DNA of 64,000 bases from positions 1,798,001 through 1,862,000 of the forward strand of contig NZ_LWLN01000001.1 in NCBI RefSeq assembly GCF_001953745.1. Direction: 5' to 3'. Of the stretch, positions 1 to 8,778 are shown in pieces. The notes below the pieces were generated by a model, which ran no database searches, had not been told where the DNA came from, and saw only the letters and a program-made list of their open reading frames with translations. Position 1 is the first letter of the stretch. Every line of letters begins with the position of its first letter. The DNA is from Natrinema saccharevitans. Its GTDB lineage: Archaea; Halobacteriota; Halobacteria; Halobacteriales; Natrialbaceae. Both the position numbers and the translations under genes were made by a program.

Positions 1-491
1 GCCTCGAGGTCGAGCCCGGCCGCTTCGTCGGCCTGACCCGGCGCGTCGGGCGGCGAGGGCGGGCCGATCCCTGGCAGTATCGACGGCGAGACGACTCCCG
101 TCGCGAACAGCGCGACGACGATCCCGATGACGGCGAAGACCGGCAGGTAGGGCTTGGCGACCTCGAGCCAGCTCGGCGTCTCGAGGTCCCGCTCGACGTC
201 CTCGTAGGTCCGCTCGACCCGCTCGAGGTCGGGGTTGCCACAGCGCGAACACGGCGGGGTGTTCCGGACGTGTTCCCGGCCGCAGTTCGTGCAGGCCCAG
301 ACGTAGTCCGGGCCGGTCTCGACGGTTCCGGATGGGATCGGCTCGCTGCCGCCGCGGTCGCCGCCGTTGCGGTCGTCGTCGGTGTCGTCGACCCGGACGA
401 TCGCCTTCTCGAAGGCGTTGTGGCCACAGTCGTCACAGGGCGGGTCGTTTTCAGCGTGCGGTTTGCCACACCGCGTACACCGCCATTTCAC
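1..491 (-). CDS. Double zinc-ribbon membrane protein, C-terminus beyond the window
   Basis: The reading frame runs from a GTG at 491 off the left edge, so about 163 codons are visible. The N-terminus begins MKWRCTRCGKPH and holds two CxxC zinc ribbons (CTRCG with CDDCG near residues 5-22, then CTNCG with CSRCG near 70-88). A charged stretch and one hydrophobic segment (YLPVFAVIGIVVALFATGVV) follow. This looks like a cytosolic zinc-ribbon head on a membrane anchor, a common haloarchaeal type of unknown function. A TATA-like CTTATTCC sits about 28 bases before the GTG, which fits a leaderless transcript and supports this start. The gene lies downstream of hisF on the same strand, about 105 bases away, with its own promoter. 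Confidence 0.7.
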   Translation of the reverse strand, partial: MKWRCTRCGKPHAENDPPCDDCGHNAFEKAIVRVDDTDDDRNGGDRGGSEPIPSGTVETGPDYVWACTNCGREHVRNTPPCSRCGNPDLERVERTYEDVERDLETPSWLEVAKPYLPVFAVIGIVVALFATGVVSPSILPGIGPPSPPDAPGQADEAAGLDLE

Positions 492-595
492 TATCGGAAC
501 GGAGGACCGGGACGGAATAAGCGTACTGGATGCCCGACCAGACCGCCGGAGTCGCCGGAGTCGTGACGGCGAGCGGTCGGAGCGCGAGAACGGTC

Positions 596-1411
596 TCAGC
601 GCCGGACGGGAACGCCGCGCTCGTCGAGGTAGGCCTTCGTCTCCTCGATGGAGTACTCGTCGAAGTGGAAGATCGAGGCCGCGAGCCCGGCGTCGGCACC
701 GGCCTCGGTGAAGACATCGTACATGTCCTCGGGACTGCCACAGCCCGACGAGGCGATCACGGGCGTATCGACCGCGTCACAGACCGCCTCCGTCAGCGGG
801 AGGTCGTAGCCGTCCTTGGTACCGTCCTTGTCGATGGAGTTGACGAAGAGTTCGCCCGCGCCGCGGGCCTCGGCCTCGGCGGCCCACTCGAGGACGTCGA
901 TCCCGGTCCCCTCGCGGCCGCCCTTCTTGGTGCACTCGAACCAGCAGGACTCGCCGTCGATCTCGACGTAGTGTTCCCCCTGCTCGTCGAAGCGCCGTCT
1001 GGCGTCGACGCTGATGACGATACACTGGTTGCCGAAGGCCCGCGCGCCCTCGTTGATGAGTTCGGGGCGCTCTAAGGCCCCGGTGGTGATCGAGACCTTG
1101 TCCGCGCCGGCCCGCAGGGTCTCCTTGATGTCGTCGGTGGTACGGATCCCTCCGCCCACGGTGAGGGGAATGAAGACCTCGTCGGCGACCCGTTCGACGA
1201 CGTTCAGCATCGTCTCCCGACCGTCCGCGGAGGCGGTGATGTCGAGGAAGACGAACTCGTCTGCCCCCGCACGGTTGTAGGCGCGGGCCATCTCGACCGG
1301 GTCGCCGGTGTATTGCAGGTCCTCGAAGTTGACGCCGGTGTAGACCGCCGGGTTCCCGTCCTCGTCGAGATCCACGTCGATACACGGGATGACGCGTTTT
1401 GTCAGTGTCAT
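596..1411 (-). CDS. hisF: Imidazole glycerol phosphate synthase cyclase subunit HisF
   Basis: HisF, with the glutaminase HisH, converts PRFAR and ammonia to imidazole glycerol phosphate and AICAR in histidine synthesis. The 271-residue protein is a TIM barrel of usual length. It starts TKRVIPCIDVD, with the first catalytic aspartate at residue 12, and has the second aspartate in CIVISVDARRR near residue 131. Phosphate-binding loops are visible in LTVGGGIRT and VIASSGCGSPEDM. No other his gene lies nearby, which is normal in haloarchaea, where his genes are scattered. The ATG at 1411 is the only sensible start; a TATA-like CTTTACTATCC lies about 35 bases upstream. Confidence 0.97.
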   Translation of the reverse strand: MTLTKRVIPCIDVDLDEDGNPAVYTGVNFEDLQYTGDPVEMARAYNRAGADEFVFLDITASADGRETMLNVVERVADEVFIPLTVGGGIRTTDDIKETLRAGADKVSITTGALERPELINEGARAFGNQCIVISVDARRRFDEQGEHYVEIDGESCWFECTKKGGREGTGIDVLEWAAEAEARGAGELFVNSIDKDGTKDGYDLPLTEAVCDAVDTPVIASSGCGSPEDMYDVFTEAGADAGLAASIFHFDEYSIEETKAYLDERGVPVRR

Positions 1412-1554
1412 GTGGTCGTTACCGGATCGTTCGCGCCCGGGATAGTAAAGGGGTCTGGATCGGGCGAATTCCGTTCGGCGGCGAACCGTCGGCGGCGCGG
1501 CCGCTCGAGACCCGTGTCGGTGACCTTAAGCGATCGAGCCGAGAATACGCGAGT

Positions 1555-1743
1555 ATGACGGACGACAGCGACACCACAGCCGAGGACGACGCGGAAGCCG
1601 ACGTCGATCGGGATCCCACGGCCGACCGGACGACCGCACCGATGAGCGACTTTTCGGCGGGCGAAGCGCTGACCGGTGCGCTCGTCGCACTGATCGGCGT
1701 CGCGATCGCGTTCGGAATCCCGCTGCTCGCGTTCGGTATCTAG
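1555..1743 (+). CDS. Small single-span membrane protein (DUF7550-like)
   Basis: This is a 62-residue protein with an acidic, threonine-rich N-terminal half (MTDDSDTTAEDDAEADVD) and one C-terminal membrane span (GALVALIGVAIAFGIPLLAF). The ATG at 1555 is preferred because sequence before it is untypical and a TATA-like CCTTAAGCG lies about 28 bases upstream. Proteins of this plan are common in haloarchaea and have no known function; DUF7550 is my best family guess. It converges on the next gene, with one base between the stop codons. Confidence 0.6.
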   Translation: MTDDSDTTAEDDAEADVDRDPTADRTTAPMSDFSAGEALTGALVALIGVAIAFGIPLLAFGI

Positions 1744-1744
1744 G

Positions 1745-1972
1745 TTAGAAGACGTACTCGTCGTCGTGGCCCATCATACCGTCGTCTTCGAAGCCGGTAC
1801 CGCCGGTCGCGCCCTCCTCTTCGTCCGACGGGCCGCTGGTCTTGTACGCCTTGATGCCCGTCGACAGGAGGTCCTCGATCGCCTCCTCGCGGTTGACGAA
1901 CTCGCCGCGCTCGACCATCTGGGCGATCTGCATCTCGAGGTGCTCCGGTATGGTGATCTCTACTTTCGGCAT
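1745..1972 (-). CDS. Ribbon-helix-helix (CopG-like) DNA-binding protein
   Basis: The 75-residue protein opens with a typical ribbon-helix-helix strand and helix (MPKVEITIPEHLEMQIAQM, then NREEAIEDLLSTGIKAY). An acidic and glycine-rich tail DDGMMGHDDEYVF follows. RHH proteins bind DNA as dimers through the N-terminal strand, so a regulatory role is likely. Members of this haloarchaeal group (DUF7120-like) are widely conserved. The gene is monocistronic and converges with the small membrane protein to its left. The target is not visible in the sequence. Confidence 0.75.
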   Translation of the reverse strand: MPKVEITIPEHLEMQIAQMVERGEFVNREEAIEDLLSTGIKAYKTSGPSDEEEGATGGTGFEDDGMMGHDDEYVF

Positions 1973-2132
1973 CTGATTCGGCTTTCGGCGAGGGGGTATT
2001 TAGGTTTGACGGGGACTCCACACCGGACGGAACCGACCGATCAGGAAGCCGAAACGAGTGCCGTCGTCAGTTCCGACTCGAAAACCGAAAACGCAGGATC
2101 GGCGATCGAACGGTAGTCCGATAGCACCGTCT

Positions 2133-2200
2133 CATACGGTTTGCTGTCCCGGTGGGATCGCAGCGCGGTCGCGGTCGCACCGGTACTGTCATCCAGGGGA
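2133..2200 (+). repeat. Degenerate intergenic repeat, copy 1
   Basis: This non-coding segment starts with CATACGGTTTG and ends with a GTCGCGGTC/CACCGG block followed by CAGGGGA. A segment at 55562-55637 has the same three blocks in the same order and orientation with different spacing. The 217-base gap between the RHH gene and the next membrane protein gene holds nothing else I recognise. Confidence 0.4.
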
Positions 2201-2239
2201 CCATATCAGGCTCGGCACTCGAGGGTCGAGACGATCCGC

Positions 2240-2539
2240 TCAGCGGTTGCCCATCATCGAATCGAACGCGTTCTTCAGGGTCGTGCCGGGCTGGGTCAGC
2301 GTCTCCAACTGCTGGCGCATTTTGCGCTGGTTGAAGTAACTCGCGAACGCGAGGATCGTCGGGGGCCAGAGACCGACGAACGTCCCGAGTTCGCGGTCGC
2401 CGCGGACGAAATAGTAATACAGCGCGAGCCCGACCGAGGCGGCCGACGCGACGAACGCCGGCCCCATCGCCTGCTCGCCCATCTCTTCCGGTTCTGTGTC
2501 GGTCATTTCTCGTTCCGTTAGCTGTTGTCCACTCGCCAT
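2240..2539 (-). CDS. Small haloarchaeal membrane protein, two predicted spans
   Basis: This 99-residue protein has an acidic N-terminus, two hydrophobic segments (AFVASAASVGLALYYYFV and TFVGLWPPTILAFASYF) and a polar C-terminal tail with a short amphipathic helix (QRKMRQQLETL). I do not recognise a function. A TATA-like CTTAGTAC about 30 bases before the ATG at 2539 supports that start; the in-frame ATG at 2506 is the alternative. It is transcribed away from the molybdenum protein gene to its right. Confidence 0.6.
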   Translation of the reverse strand: MASGQQLTEREMTDTEPEEMGEQAMGPAFVASAASVGLALYYYFVRGDRELGTFVGLWPPTILAFASYFNQRKMRQQLETLTQPGTTLKNAFDSMMGNR

Positions 2540-2767
2540 GCGATCGTACGCTCGGCGAGACCGTACTAAGGGATGGCGAGGGTTTCGACGGAAACCCCCG
2601 AGTTGGGACCGCGATGCGACCGTTTCGGTCAGTTTCTACCCCCGGTCCCGTCCCGGGAATATCGCCTTGATAGGGGGCGATCGGTGGGTACCGAACCGCC
2701 CTCGACTATTATCGAACGCGGCGATCGATGGCGTCACATCTACGTCCGTTCGACCGTACGGACGGAC

Positions 2768-3364
2768 ATGGACGCGACCGACGTCACGGATCTCTATCAG
2801 GAGTTCGGCGACGAGCGGCTGCCGCCGGGACAGCGCGAGACCACCGAGTTTCCGGTCCTCTCGAAGAGCGGGACGCCCGACTGGGACCCGGAGACGTGGG
2901 AGTTCACCGTCACCGGCGCGGTCGAGGAGGAACTGACGTTCTCGTGGGCGGAGTTCCGGGAGCTGCCGTCGGTCACCCAACAGCAGGACTTCCACTGCGT
3001 GACCGGCTGGAGCAAGTTCGACTGTCCGTTCACCGGCGTTTCCTTCCCCGAAATCGCCGAGCGGGCCGGCGTCGACGACGACGCCGTCCACGTCATGTTT
3101 TCCGGGCTGGACGGCTACACCACGGACCTGCCACTCGAGGATTGCATGCGCGAAGAGGTCCTGTTCGCGTGGGCGTTCGACGGCGAGGCCCTGCCCGCGG
3201 ACCACGGCGGTCCGCTTCGAGTGGTGACGCCACACAAGTACGCCTACAAGGGAGCCAAGTGGGTCGACGGCGTCGAGTTCCTCACCGAGTCCCAGCGGGG
3301 CTACTGGGAGCGACGCGGTTATTCTCAAACTGCGAATCCGTGGAAGGAGCAGCGATACAGCTGA
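2768..3364 (+). CDS. Molybdopterin-dependent oxidoreductase, sulfite oxidase fold
   Basis: The 198-residue protein matches the compact sulfite-oxidase/YedY/YuiH family. Key landmarks are the conserved cysteine that ligates molybdenum in QQDFHCVTGWS, the cofactor-binding segment GLDGYTTDLPLEDC, and HGGPLRVVTPHKYAYKGAKW near the C-terminus, where the family holds the cofactor phosphate. There is no signal peptide, so the enzyme is probably cytoplasmic; the electron partner and substrate are unknown. I chose the ATG at 2768 because the 65 upstream in-frame codons look non-coding. It stands alone, directly before the menaquinone genes. Confidence 0.85.
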   Translation: MDATDVTDLYQEFGDERLPPGQRETTEFPVLSKSGTPDWDPETWEFTVTGAVEEELTFSWAEFRELPSVTQQQDFHCVTGWSKFDCPFTGVSFPEIAERAGVDDDAVHVMFSGLDGYTTDLPLEDCMREEVLFAWAFDGEALPADHGGPLRVVTPHKYAYKGAKWVDGVEFLTESQRGYWERRGYSQTANPWKEQRYS

Positions 3365-3415
3365 TCGATTCGCCAATAGTCAGGCTGAAGTCCGGCCGGT
3401 CCTGACGTGCGATCG

Positions 3416-4759
3416 ATGGACCGATCGTCGGGCGACAGTCGACTGGCAGGCGAGACGAACGGGGCCGACGGCGCTGCCGATCTCGTCAGCCGGAGCCGCG
3501 AACTCGAGGGGGTCGCCGCGAACGCGATCCTCGACGGCAGCGCCGCCGCTCGCGTCCGATGGGCCACGCCCGACGGGCTGGAACTGGTCGGACGAGGGGT
3601 CGCCGCCGAGGTCACCGCCGACGGAACCGATCGCTTCGATCGCCTCCGCGAACGGGCGGACCGGGTGTTTTCCGGGCTCGTTCACGAGGGACCGGAGCCA
3701 GCCCGCCCGCGAGCCGTCGGCGGCGTCGCCTTCCACGACGGCCACGAGCCGACACCGCCCTGGACCGGCTTTCCGGCGGCGTCGTTCGTCGTCCCGGACG
3801 TGCAGCTCGTACGGACCGACGACGGGACCTGGCTCACGACCGTCGGCGACCGGGCCGGTGCGGCCGCGGACCGACTCGAGCGCTGGCACGACCGCTTGAC
3901 GGCCTCGCCGGGGACGGACTCGAGCGGTTCGACGCCCGGCGTCGCCGCGACCCGTCGGACGACCTCGCCCGCCGAGTGGACGACGCAGGTCGAAACCGCG
4001 CTCGAGCGGATCGCCGACGGCCGGCTGACGAAGGTCGTCCTCGCACAGGCCCTGTCGGTCGAACTCGAGGAGTCGATCGACGTCCCGGCGACGCTCGAGC
4101 GGTTGGGCCGACGGTACCCGAACTGCTATCGCTTTTCGATCGGGCACGGTACCGGCGGCACCTTCTTCGGCGCGCCGCCGGAGCGGCTGGTCGCGAAACG
4201 CGGCCGGCGCGTCGAGACCGAGGCGCTGGCCGGTTCGGTGCCCCGCGGCGAGACGCCGGCCGAGGACGAGGCCCACGTCGAACGCATGCGCGGGGACGAG
4301 AAGCTCCAGCACGAACACGGGCTCGTCGTCGACGCGATCCGCGAACAGCTCGCGCCGCTTGCACGCTATCTCACGGTCAGCGAGCAGACGATCCGCCGGC
4401 TGGCGACGATCCAGCACCTGCAAACGCCGATCGAGGCGACGCTCTCGGGTGATCGACACGTCCTCGAGATCGTCGAGGCGCTGCATCCGACCCCCGCGGT
4501 CGGCGGCGTTCCGCCGGACGCGGCGTGGGAGACGATTCGCGAGACGGAGACCTTCGACCGGGGATGGTACGCCGCGCCGGTGGGCTGGTTCGACGGCGAC
4601 GGCGACGGCGAGTTCGCGGTCGGACTCCGCTCGGGCGTCGCGACCGACGAGCAGGTCACCCTCTTTGCGGGCAGCGGAATCGTCGCCGACAGCGATCCCG
4701 ACGAAGAGTGGGACGAGGTACAGTTGAAGTTCCGACCCGTCCTCGACGAACTCAGATAG
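3416..4759 (+). CDS. menF: Isochorismate synthase MenF
   Basis: MenF converts chorismate to isochorismate, the committed step to menaquinone. The C-terminal half carries the chorismate-binding fold: the general-base lysine in RLTKVVLAQA, TEALAGSVPRGETP, the motif around HLQTPIEA, and the closing segment VGLRSGVATDEQVTLFAGSGIVADSDP. The N-terminal half is the usual variable domain. Length is about 447 residues, typical of the family. The start is either the ATG at 3416 (used here) or the GTG three codons upstream. It is followed after 4 bases by menD, so the two are co-transcribed. The next product in the path is made by MenD. Confidence 0.93.
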   Translation: MDRSSGDSRLAGETNGADGAADLVSRSRELEGVAANAILDGSAAARVRWATPDGLELVGRGVAAEVTADGTDRFDRLRERADRVFSGLVHEGPEPARPRAVGGVAFHDGHEPTPPWTGFPAASFVVPDVQLVRTDDGTWLTTVGDRAGAAADRLERWHDRLTASPGTDSSGSTPGVAATRRTTSPAEWTTQVETALERIADGRLTKVVLAQALSVELEESIDVPATLERLGRRYPNCYRFSIGHGTGGTFFGAPPERLVAKRGRRVETEALAGSVPRGETPAEDEAHVERMRGDEKLQHEHGLVVDAIREQLAPLARYLTVSEQTIRRLATIQHLQTPIEATLSGDRHVLEIVEALHPTPAVGGVPPDAAWETIRETETFDRGWYAAPVGWFDGDGDGEFAVGLRSGVATDEQVTLFAGSGIVADSDPDEEWDEVQLKFRPVLDELR

Positions 4760-4763
4760 ACCG

Positions 4764-6587
4764 ATGACGGCACCGAACCGCGCGACCCTGTGGGGCCGCG
4801 TGCTGGCCGACGAACTCGCGAAAAGCGGCCTCGAGGCCGTCTGTATCGCGCCCGGGAGCCGATCGACGCCGCTGACGGTCGCCTTCGCGGAACACGACGG
4901 GATCGACGCCTACTCGCATCTCGACGAGCGCTCGGCGGCGTTCTTCGCGCTCGGGCGTGCGCGACGCACCGGCGAGCCGACGGCGCTGGTCTGTACCTCG
5001 GGGACGGCGGCGGCGAACTTCCACCCCGCCGTTGTGGAGGCCGACCGGGCCCGCGTGCCCTTGCTCGTGCTGACGGCCGACAGGCCCTCGGAACTCCGTG
5101 ACAGCGGTGCGAACCAGACCGTCGACCAGGTCAAACTCTACGGCGACGCGGTCCGGTGGTACGCCGAACTCCCCGAACCGGAGGCCGACGAGCGGAAAGT
5201 GCGGAGTCTGCGGACCACCGCGGCCCGGGCGCTCGCCGAGACCGGCGGCGTATCGCCCGGTCCCGTCCACGTCAACTGTCCGTTCCGCAAGCCCCTCGAG
5301 CCGATCGCGGTGCCCGGCGACGTGCCCGACGCCTTCGCCGAGACGACCGCCGGCCGGGGGCGTGACGGGCCGTTCGTAGAAACCGCGAGCGGCCGGCGGG
5401 CCCCCGCCGAGGCGGACCGCGACCGGCTGGCTGCGGCGCTCGCCGACGCCGACCGCCCGCTGCTCGTCGCGGGCCCGGCCGATCCGACGACGCTTCCCGA
5501 CCTCGGGCCGGCCGCTGTTACCGAACTCGCGGACCGGCTGAGCGCGCCGATCCTGGCGGATCCCCTCTCTGGACTGCGCTTTGGCCCGCACGTCGACCGC
5601 GAGAGCGGAGCGACTCCGGCCGAACCGCGAACGATCTACGGCGGCTACGACGCCTACGTCGGGGAACTGCCGCCGCCCGATGTCGTCCTCCGGATCGGTG
5701 CCTCCCCCACCTCGAAGCCGCTCCGGCACTGGCTGCGCGACGCCGACGCCCGCCAGTTCCTCGTCGATCCCGCAGGTGAGTGGCGCGAGGCCACGTTCAC
5801 CGCGACCGACCTGCTGGCGGCCGATCCCGCGACCGTCGTCGACGGCCTACTCGAGGCGCTCCCCGACCGGGGCGGGCGTTCCGAGATCGACCGCGACTGG
5901 CGCGAGCGCGTCGAGTCGGCGGAACGACGCCACTGGGCGGTCCGCGACGCGGCGCTCGCCGCGGACGCACTCGCGGCCGACCCCTTCGAGGGGGCGATCC
6001 TCGCCGACGTGGTCGCGACCGCGCCGGATCCGGCCACGGTGTTCGTCTCGAACAGCATGCCGATCCGGGACGCCGATCGGTTCGCCCGGCCGCGAGCGGC
6101 CGAGTTGACGGTGCTTGCCAATCGCGGAGCCAGCGGGATCGACGGGATCACGAGTACGGCGCTCGGGGCCGGCAGCACGACCGACGAGCCGCTCGTACTG
6201 GTGACCGGCGATCTGGCGTTCTATCACGATTCGAACGGCCTGCTCGCGCTCGAGCGCTGCGGCGTCGACGCCACGATCGTCTTGCTGGACAACGACGGCG
6301 GCGGCATCTTCCACGAGCTGCCGATCGAGGAGTTCGAACCGCCGTTCACGGAGCAGTTCAAGACGCCCCACGGCCTCGACTTTTCGGCCCTCGAGGACGT
6401 ATACGACCTCGCGTTCGAACGCGTCGCTCCGGCGGACTTTTCGGCGGCCTATCGCCGCTCGCTCGAGACGCCGGGCACGCAGGTCCTCTCGGTCGGGTTC
6501 GATTCCGAGGCGAGCCATCGGCGCCGCGACGACCTCGCGGACCGCGTCCGTGGCGCGGTCGCGACCGATCTCGAGGACGACGCGTAA
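4764..6587 (+). CDS. menD: SEPHCHC synthase MenD
   Basis: MenD is the thiamine-diphosphate enzyme that adds succinic semialdehyde, from 2-oxoglutarate, to isochorismate. The 607-residue length is normal. The N-terminal Pyr domain shows the family signature IAPGSRSTPLTVAFAEH, with SHLDERSAAFFALG and CTSGTAAANFHPAV following. The C-terminal PP domain has the ThDP/Mg motif from GDLAFYHDSNGL to LLDNDGGGIFHELP near residues 482-515. It follows menF by 4 bases. The gene ends 29 bases before the convergent J-domain gene; no terminator hairpin is visible there. Confidence 0.96.
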   Translation: MTAPNRATLWGRVLADELAKSGLEAVCIAPGSRSTPLTVAFAEHDGIDAYSHLDERSAAFFALGRARRTGEPTALVCTSGTAAANFHPAVVEADRARVPLLVLTADRPSELRDSGANQTVDQVKLYGDAVRWYAELPEPEADERKVRSLRTTAARALAETGGVSPGPVHVNCPFRKPLEPIAVPGDVPDAFAETTAGRGRDGPFVETASGRRAPAEADRDRLAAALADADRPLLVAGPADPTTLPDLGPAAVTELADRLSAPILADPLSGLRFGPHVDRESGATPAEPRTIYGGYDAYVGELPPPDVVLRIGASPTSKPLRHWLRDADARQFLVDPAGEWREATFTATDLLAADPATVVDGLLEALPDRGGRSEIDRDWRERVESAERRHWAVRDAALAADALAADPFEGAILADVVATAPDPATVFVSNSMPIRDADRFARPRAAELTVLANRGASGIDGITSTALGAGSTTDEPLVLVTGDLAFYHDSNGLLALERCGVDATIVLLDNDGGGIFHELPIEEFEPPFTEQFKTPHGLDFSALEDVYDLAFERVAPADFSAAYRRSLETPGTQVLSVGFDSEASHRRRDDLADRVRGAVATDLEDDA

Positions 6588-6615
6588 CTCCCGTTTTCGC
6601 CCGCGTTTCGGGTCG

Positions 6616-7608
6616 CTACGGCCGCAGGACCCACCACAGTACGACGGCGTATCCCAGCGGGATCCAGACGAACCCGAGCGCGAACAGGCCGAGCAGCGAC
6701 CCGATCTCGACCGGCGACAGCACCGCGATTCCGAGCGGGAACAGAACGCTCCACCCACCGAAGACGCCGATCGCCAGCCGCGGCATCGTCACGAGGTATC
6801 CCACCAGCGCGAGCGTACAGGCGGCGAGGACGGCGTTGACCGCCAGCGGAAACAGCGGCGTGAGCGTCGCCCAGACGAGCAGCGGATACAGCACGGCGAC
6901 CGCGCCGACCGACGTCGCCGTCGTCCTATCGATCCGCGGTCTCTCCCACTCGAGGTCGATCTCGTCGTCCCAGCCGTGGACGGTGTAGCTGAAGTCGTCC
7001 TCCGACGTGGTATCGCCGGCCTCGGTCGATCCCGCCGACTCGGTCGCCGCCTCGTTATCGTCCGCGCCGAAGGGCCAGTCGCCGGCCGCCTGCCGCGTCG
7101 CCCGCTGCCGGCGGCGTCGCGACCGGTGGCGGGCGTGGTGACCCGCCGTTCGATCCGTCGTTTCGTTCCCGGCGGTCGTATAGTCGGTCCCGCGACTTGT
7201 TCGTCGGCCTGTCGTCGCGCCGCCGGCTCCCGTTCCCGTCGTCGCCCTTCCGTCTCCGTTGGCCGTCCCCGTCGTGTTCGTCCGGCCGCCCGTCGCGTGC
7301 GAGCGGCGTCGGTCGCTGCTCCGGCCCGAATCGTCGGTATCGGCAGTCTCGCCGGCCGCGTCGTCGGTTGCATTGCCGTCGGCGAGTCCGACGTAGGCCT
7401 CGTGGCCGAGCCGGTCGTAGCGGGCCCGTTCGTCACCGTCGGTCAACACCGACCTGGCAGTCTGGACCCGCTGGAACCGCTCGGCCGCGTCGGGGGCGTC
7501 GGAGTGGTCCGGATGGGCCTCGAGGACGCGATCGCGGTAGGCCGACTCGATCTCGTCGGGAGTGGCGTCCGGGTCGACCCCCAGAACCTCGTAGTAGGTC
7601 TCCCCCAT
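6616..7608 (-). CDS. Membrane-anchored J-domain (DnaJ-like) protein
   Basis: From the ATG at 7608 the 330-residue protein starts with a J domain (residues 1-65: ETYYEVLGVDPDATPDEI, with the HPD motif in EAHPDHSD). A threonine-, glycine- and arginine-rich linker follows (about residues 75-185). The C-terminal third has about four hydrophobic segments. The J domain would stimulate an HSP70 (DnaK) near the membrane. There is no G/F region, zinc finger or client-binding domain, so it is not DnaJ itself. Codons upstream of 7608 continue open but look non-coding. The gene converges on menD. What it recruits HSP70 to is unknown. Confidence 0.85.
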   Translation of the reverse strand: MGETYYEVLGVDPDATPDEIESAYRDRVLEAHPDHSDAPDAAERFQRVQTARSVLTDGDERARYDRLGHEAYVGLADGNATDDAAGETADTDDSGRSSDRRRSHATGGRTNTTGTANGDGRATTGTGAGGATTGRRTSRGTDYTTAGNETTDRTAGHHARHRSRRRRQRATRQAAGDWPFGADDNEAATESAGSTEAGDTTSEDDFSYTVHGWDDEIDLEWERPRIDRTTATSVGAVAVLYPLLVWATLTPLFPLAVNAVLAACTLALVGYLVTMPRLAIGVFGGWSVLFPLGIAVLSPVEIGSLLGLFALGFVWIPLGYAVVLWWVLRP

Positions 7609-7712
7609 CGCGTAGCCGATCGGCCGGCCGGGTGAAAAATAACTCGGCCTCGTTGATGTGTTCGAGGTCTCGTTGCCCGGCGAACGAGCGGCCGACCCGG
7701 TCGTCCTCGAAC

Positions 7713-7735
7713 AAATAAACCGTATAACGGTATAC
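7713..7735 (-). promoter_or_regulatory. AT-rich promoter with overlapping inverted repeats
   Basis: Within GC-rich surroundings this segment contains ACCGT-ATA-ACGGT (7719-7731) overlapping GTATA-ACGG-TATAC (7722-7735), next to TTTATTTG on the minus strand. It is the only TATA-like, low-GC stretch in the roughly 290-base gap between the J-domain gene and the TrmB gene, and it would give the J-domain gene a leader of roughly 80-100 bases. The overlapping repeats could bind a regulator. Nothing else is seen in this gap. Confidence 0.4.
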
Positions 7736-7894
7736 AAAATTCGCCGGGGCGATCCCGGATCGACCGCCGTCGATATCGGGCCACAGTGAACCGATCGGTC
7801 GAAGCGGACCGTCGGCTCCTCGCGTCCTTCGGCGCGGAGACGACGCGCCCATCTCGCGGTCTCGAGGAGTGGTCGGTCGACCGCTCCGTTCGAG

Positions 7895-8653
7895 TCAGGC
7901 GTTGTGGTTCGTTCCGGACTCGATGCCGGACTGCATGAACTGCGCCAGAATGCGGCCGATACTGCTGCCGGCCGTCCACATCGCCTCCTCGTCGACGGCA
8001 TCGTCGTCGGTCGCGACCGACAGCAACACCGTCCCCTCGTCGATCATCAGGGCCCGGCCGGCGAAGTCGGCGGGGTTGTCCTCGCCCATCACGATCACCC
8101 GGACCGGGCGCTCCGCGAAGCGCTCGCGGATCGCGTCCTCGGCCGTGACGACGGTGACGGCGACCCCCTGCGTCGCTTGCTCCCGCAGCGCCGTTTCGAT
8201 CGACTCGGTCAGCGACCGCTTCGACGGCGCGGTGAAGACGACGGTCGACTTCGCCGACCCGATCAGGTCCGCGATCCGATCGTCGATCGGCTGGCGGCCC
8301 CGCAGAGTCGATACCGAACCGTCGTCCGGGCGGTCCGGCGTCGCCGTCCGGAGTTCCGCGAGGTTCTCGAACGCGCGCTCGCGCTCGCGTTCGAGGCGGT
8401 TCGTCAACTGCTCGCGGGCGGCGGCGAGACTCACCGGCCGGTACCGTTTCGGCGACGACTCGGTCAGTTCGACGAGTCCGCGCTCGACGAGGTCGTCGGC
8501 CGCGCCGTAGACCTGCGACCGGGGGACCTCGGAGACGTCGCTGACATCCTGTGCGGTCCCCGTTCCCAGTTTCTGGAGGGCGACGAAGACGCGGGCCTGA
8601 TAGTTCGTCAGGCCGAGCCGTTTCAGCGCCGCGACTGCATCTCGTGTACTCAT
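7895..8653 (-). CDS. TrmB-family transcriptional regulator
   Basis: The 252-residue protein has an N-terminal winged helix-turn-helix (residues 1-75: LKRLGLTNYQARVFVALQKL, then VSEVPRSQVYGAADDLVERG), a short coiled coil (LTNRLERERERAFENL) and a C-terminal phospholipase-D-like sensor domain, as in the TrmB family. The sensor lacks an obvious sugar-binding extension, so the ligand is unknown. It is divergent from the RND transporter gene across 125 bases that contain a palindrome at 8730-8745. It most likely controls the exporter and itself. Confidence 0.88.
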   Translation of the reverse strand: MSTRDAVAALKRLGLTNYQARVFVALQKLGTGTAQDVSDVSEVPRSQVYGAADDLVERGLVELTESSPKRYRPVSLAAAREQLTNRLERERERAFENLAELRTATPDRPDDGSVSTLRGRQPIDDRIADLIGSAKSTVVFTAPSKRSLTESIETALREQATQGVAVTVVTAEDAIRERFAERPVRVIVMGEDNPADFAGRALMIDEGTVLLSVATDDDAVDEEAMWTAGSSIGRILAQFMQSGIESGTNHNA

Positions 8654-8729
8654 GACTACCTGCGGGTCGGTCGCTCGAGGGTTCGGGTGTCGGGCCTATC
8701 AGTAGCGGGGTTCTCCGATTCGATATATT

Positions 8730-8745
8730 TTGTAGTATCCTACAA
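8730..8745. promoter_or_regulatory. Palindromic operator between TrmB and RND genes
   Basis: TTGTAG-TATC-CTACAA is a perfect 6+6 inverted repeat in an AT-rich patch. It overlaps the TATA-like element of the RND gene (AATACTTATG, about 28 bases before its ATG), so a bound repressor would block TBP. The site is centred about 85 bases before the TrmB start. Binding by the adjacent TrmB protein is inferred from position. Confidence 0.6.
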
Positions 8746-8778
8746 TACTTATGCTCCCGGGGATGGAAACTGTGGGTA

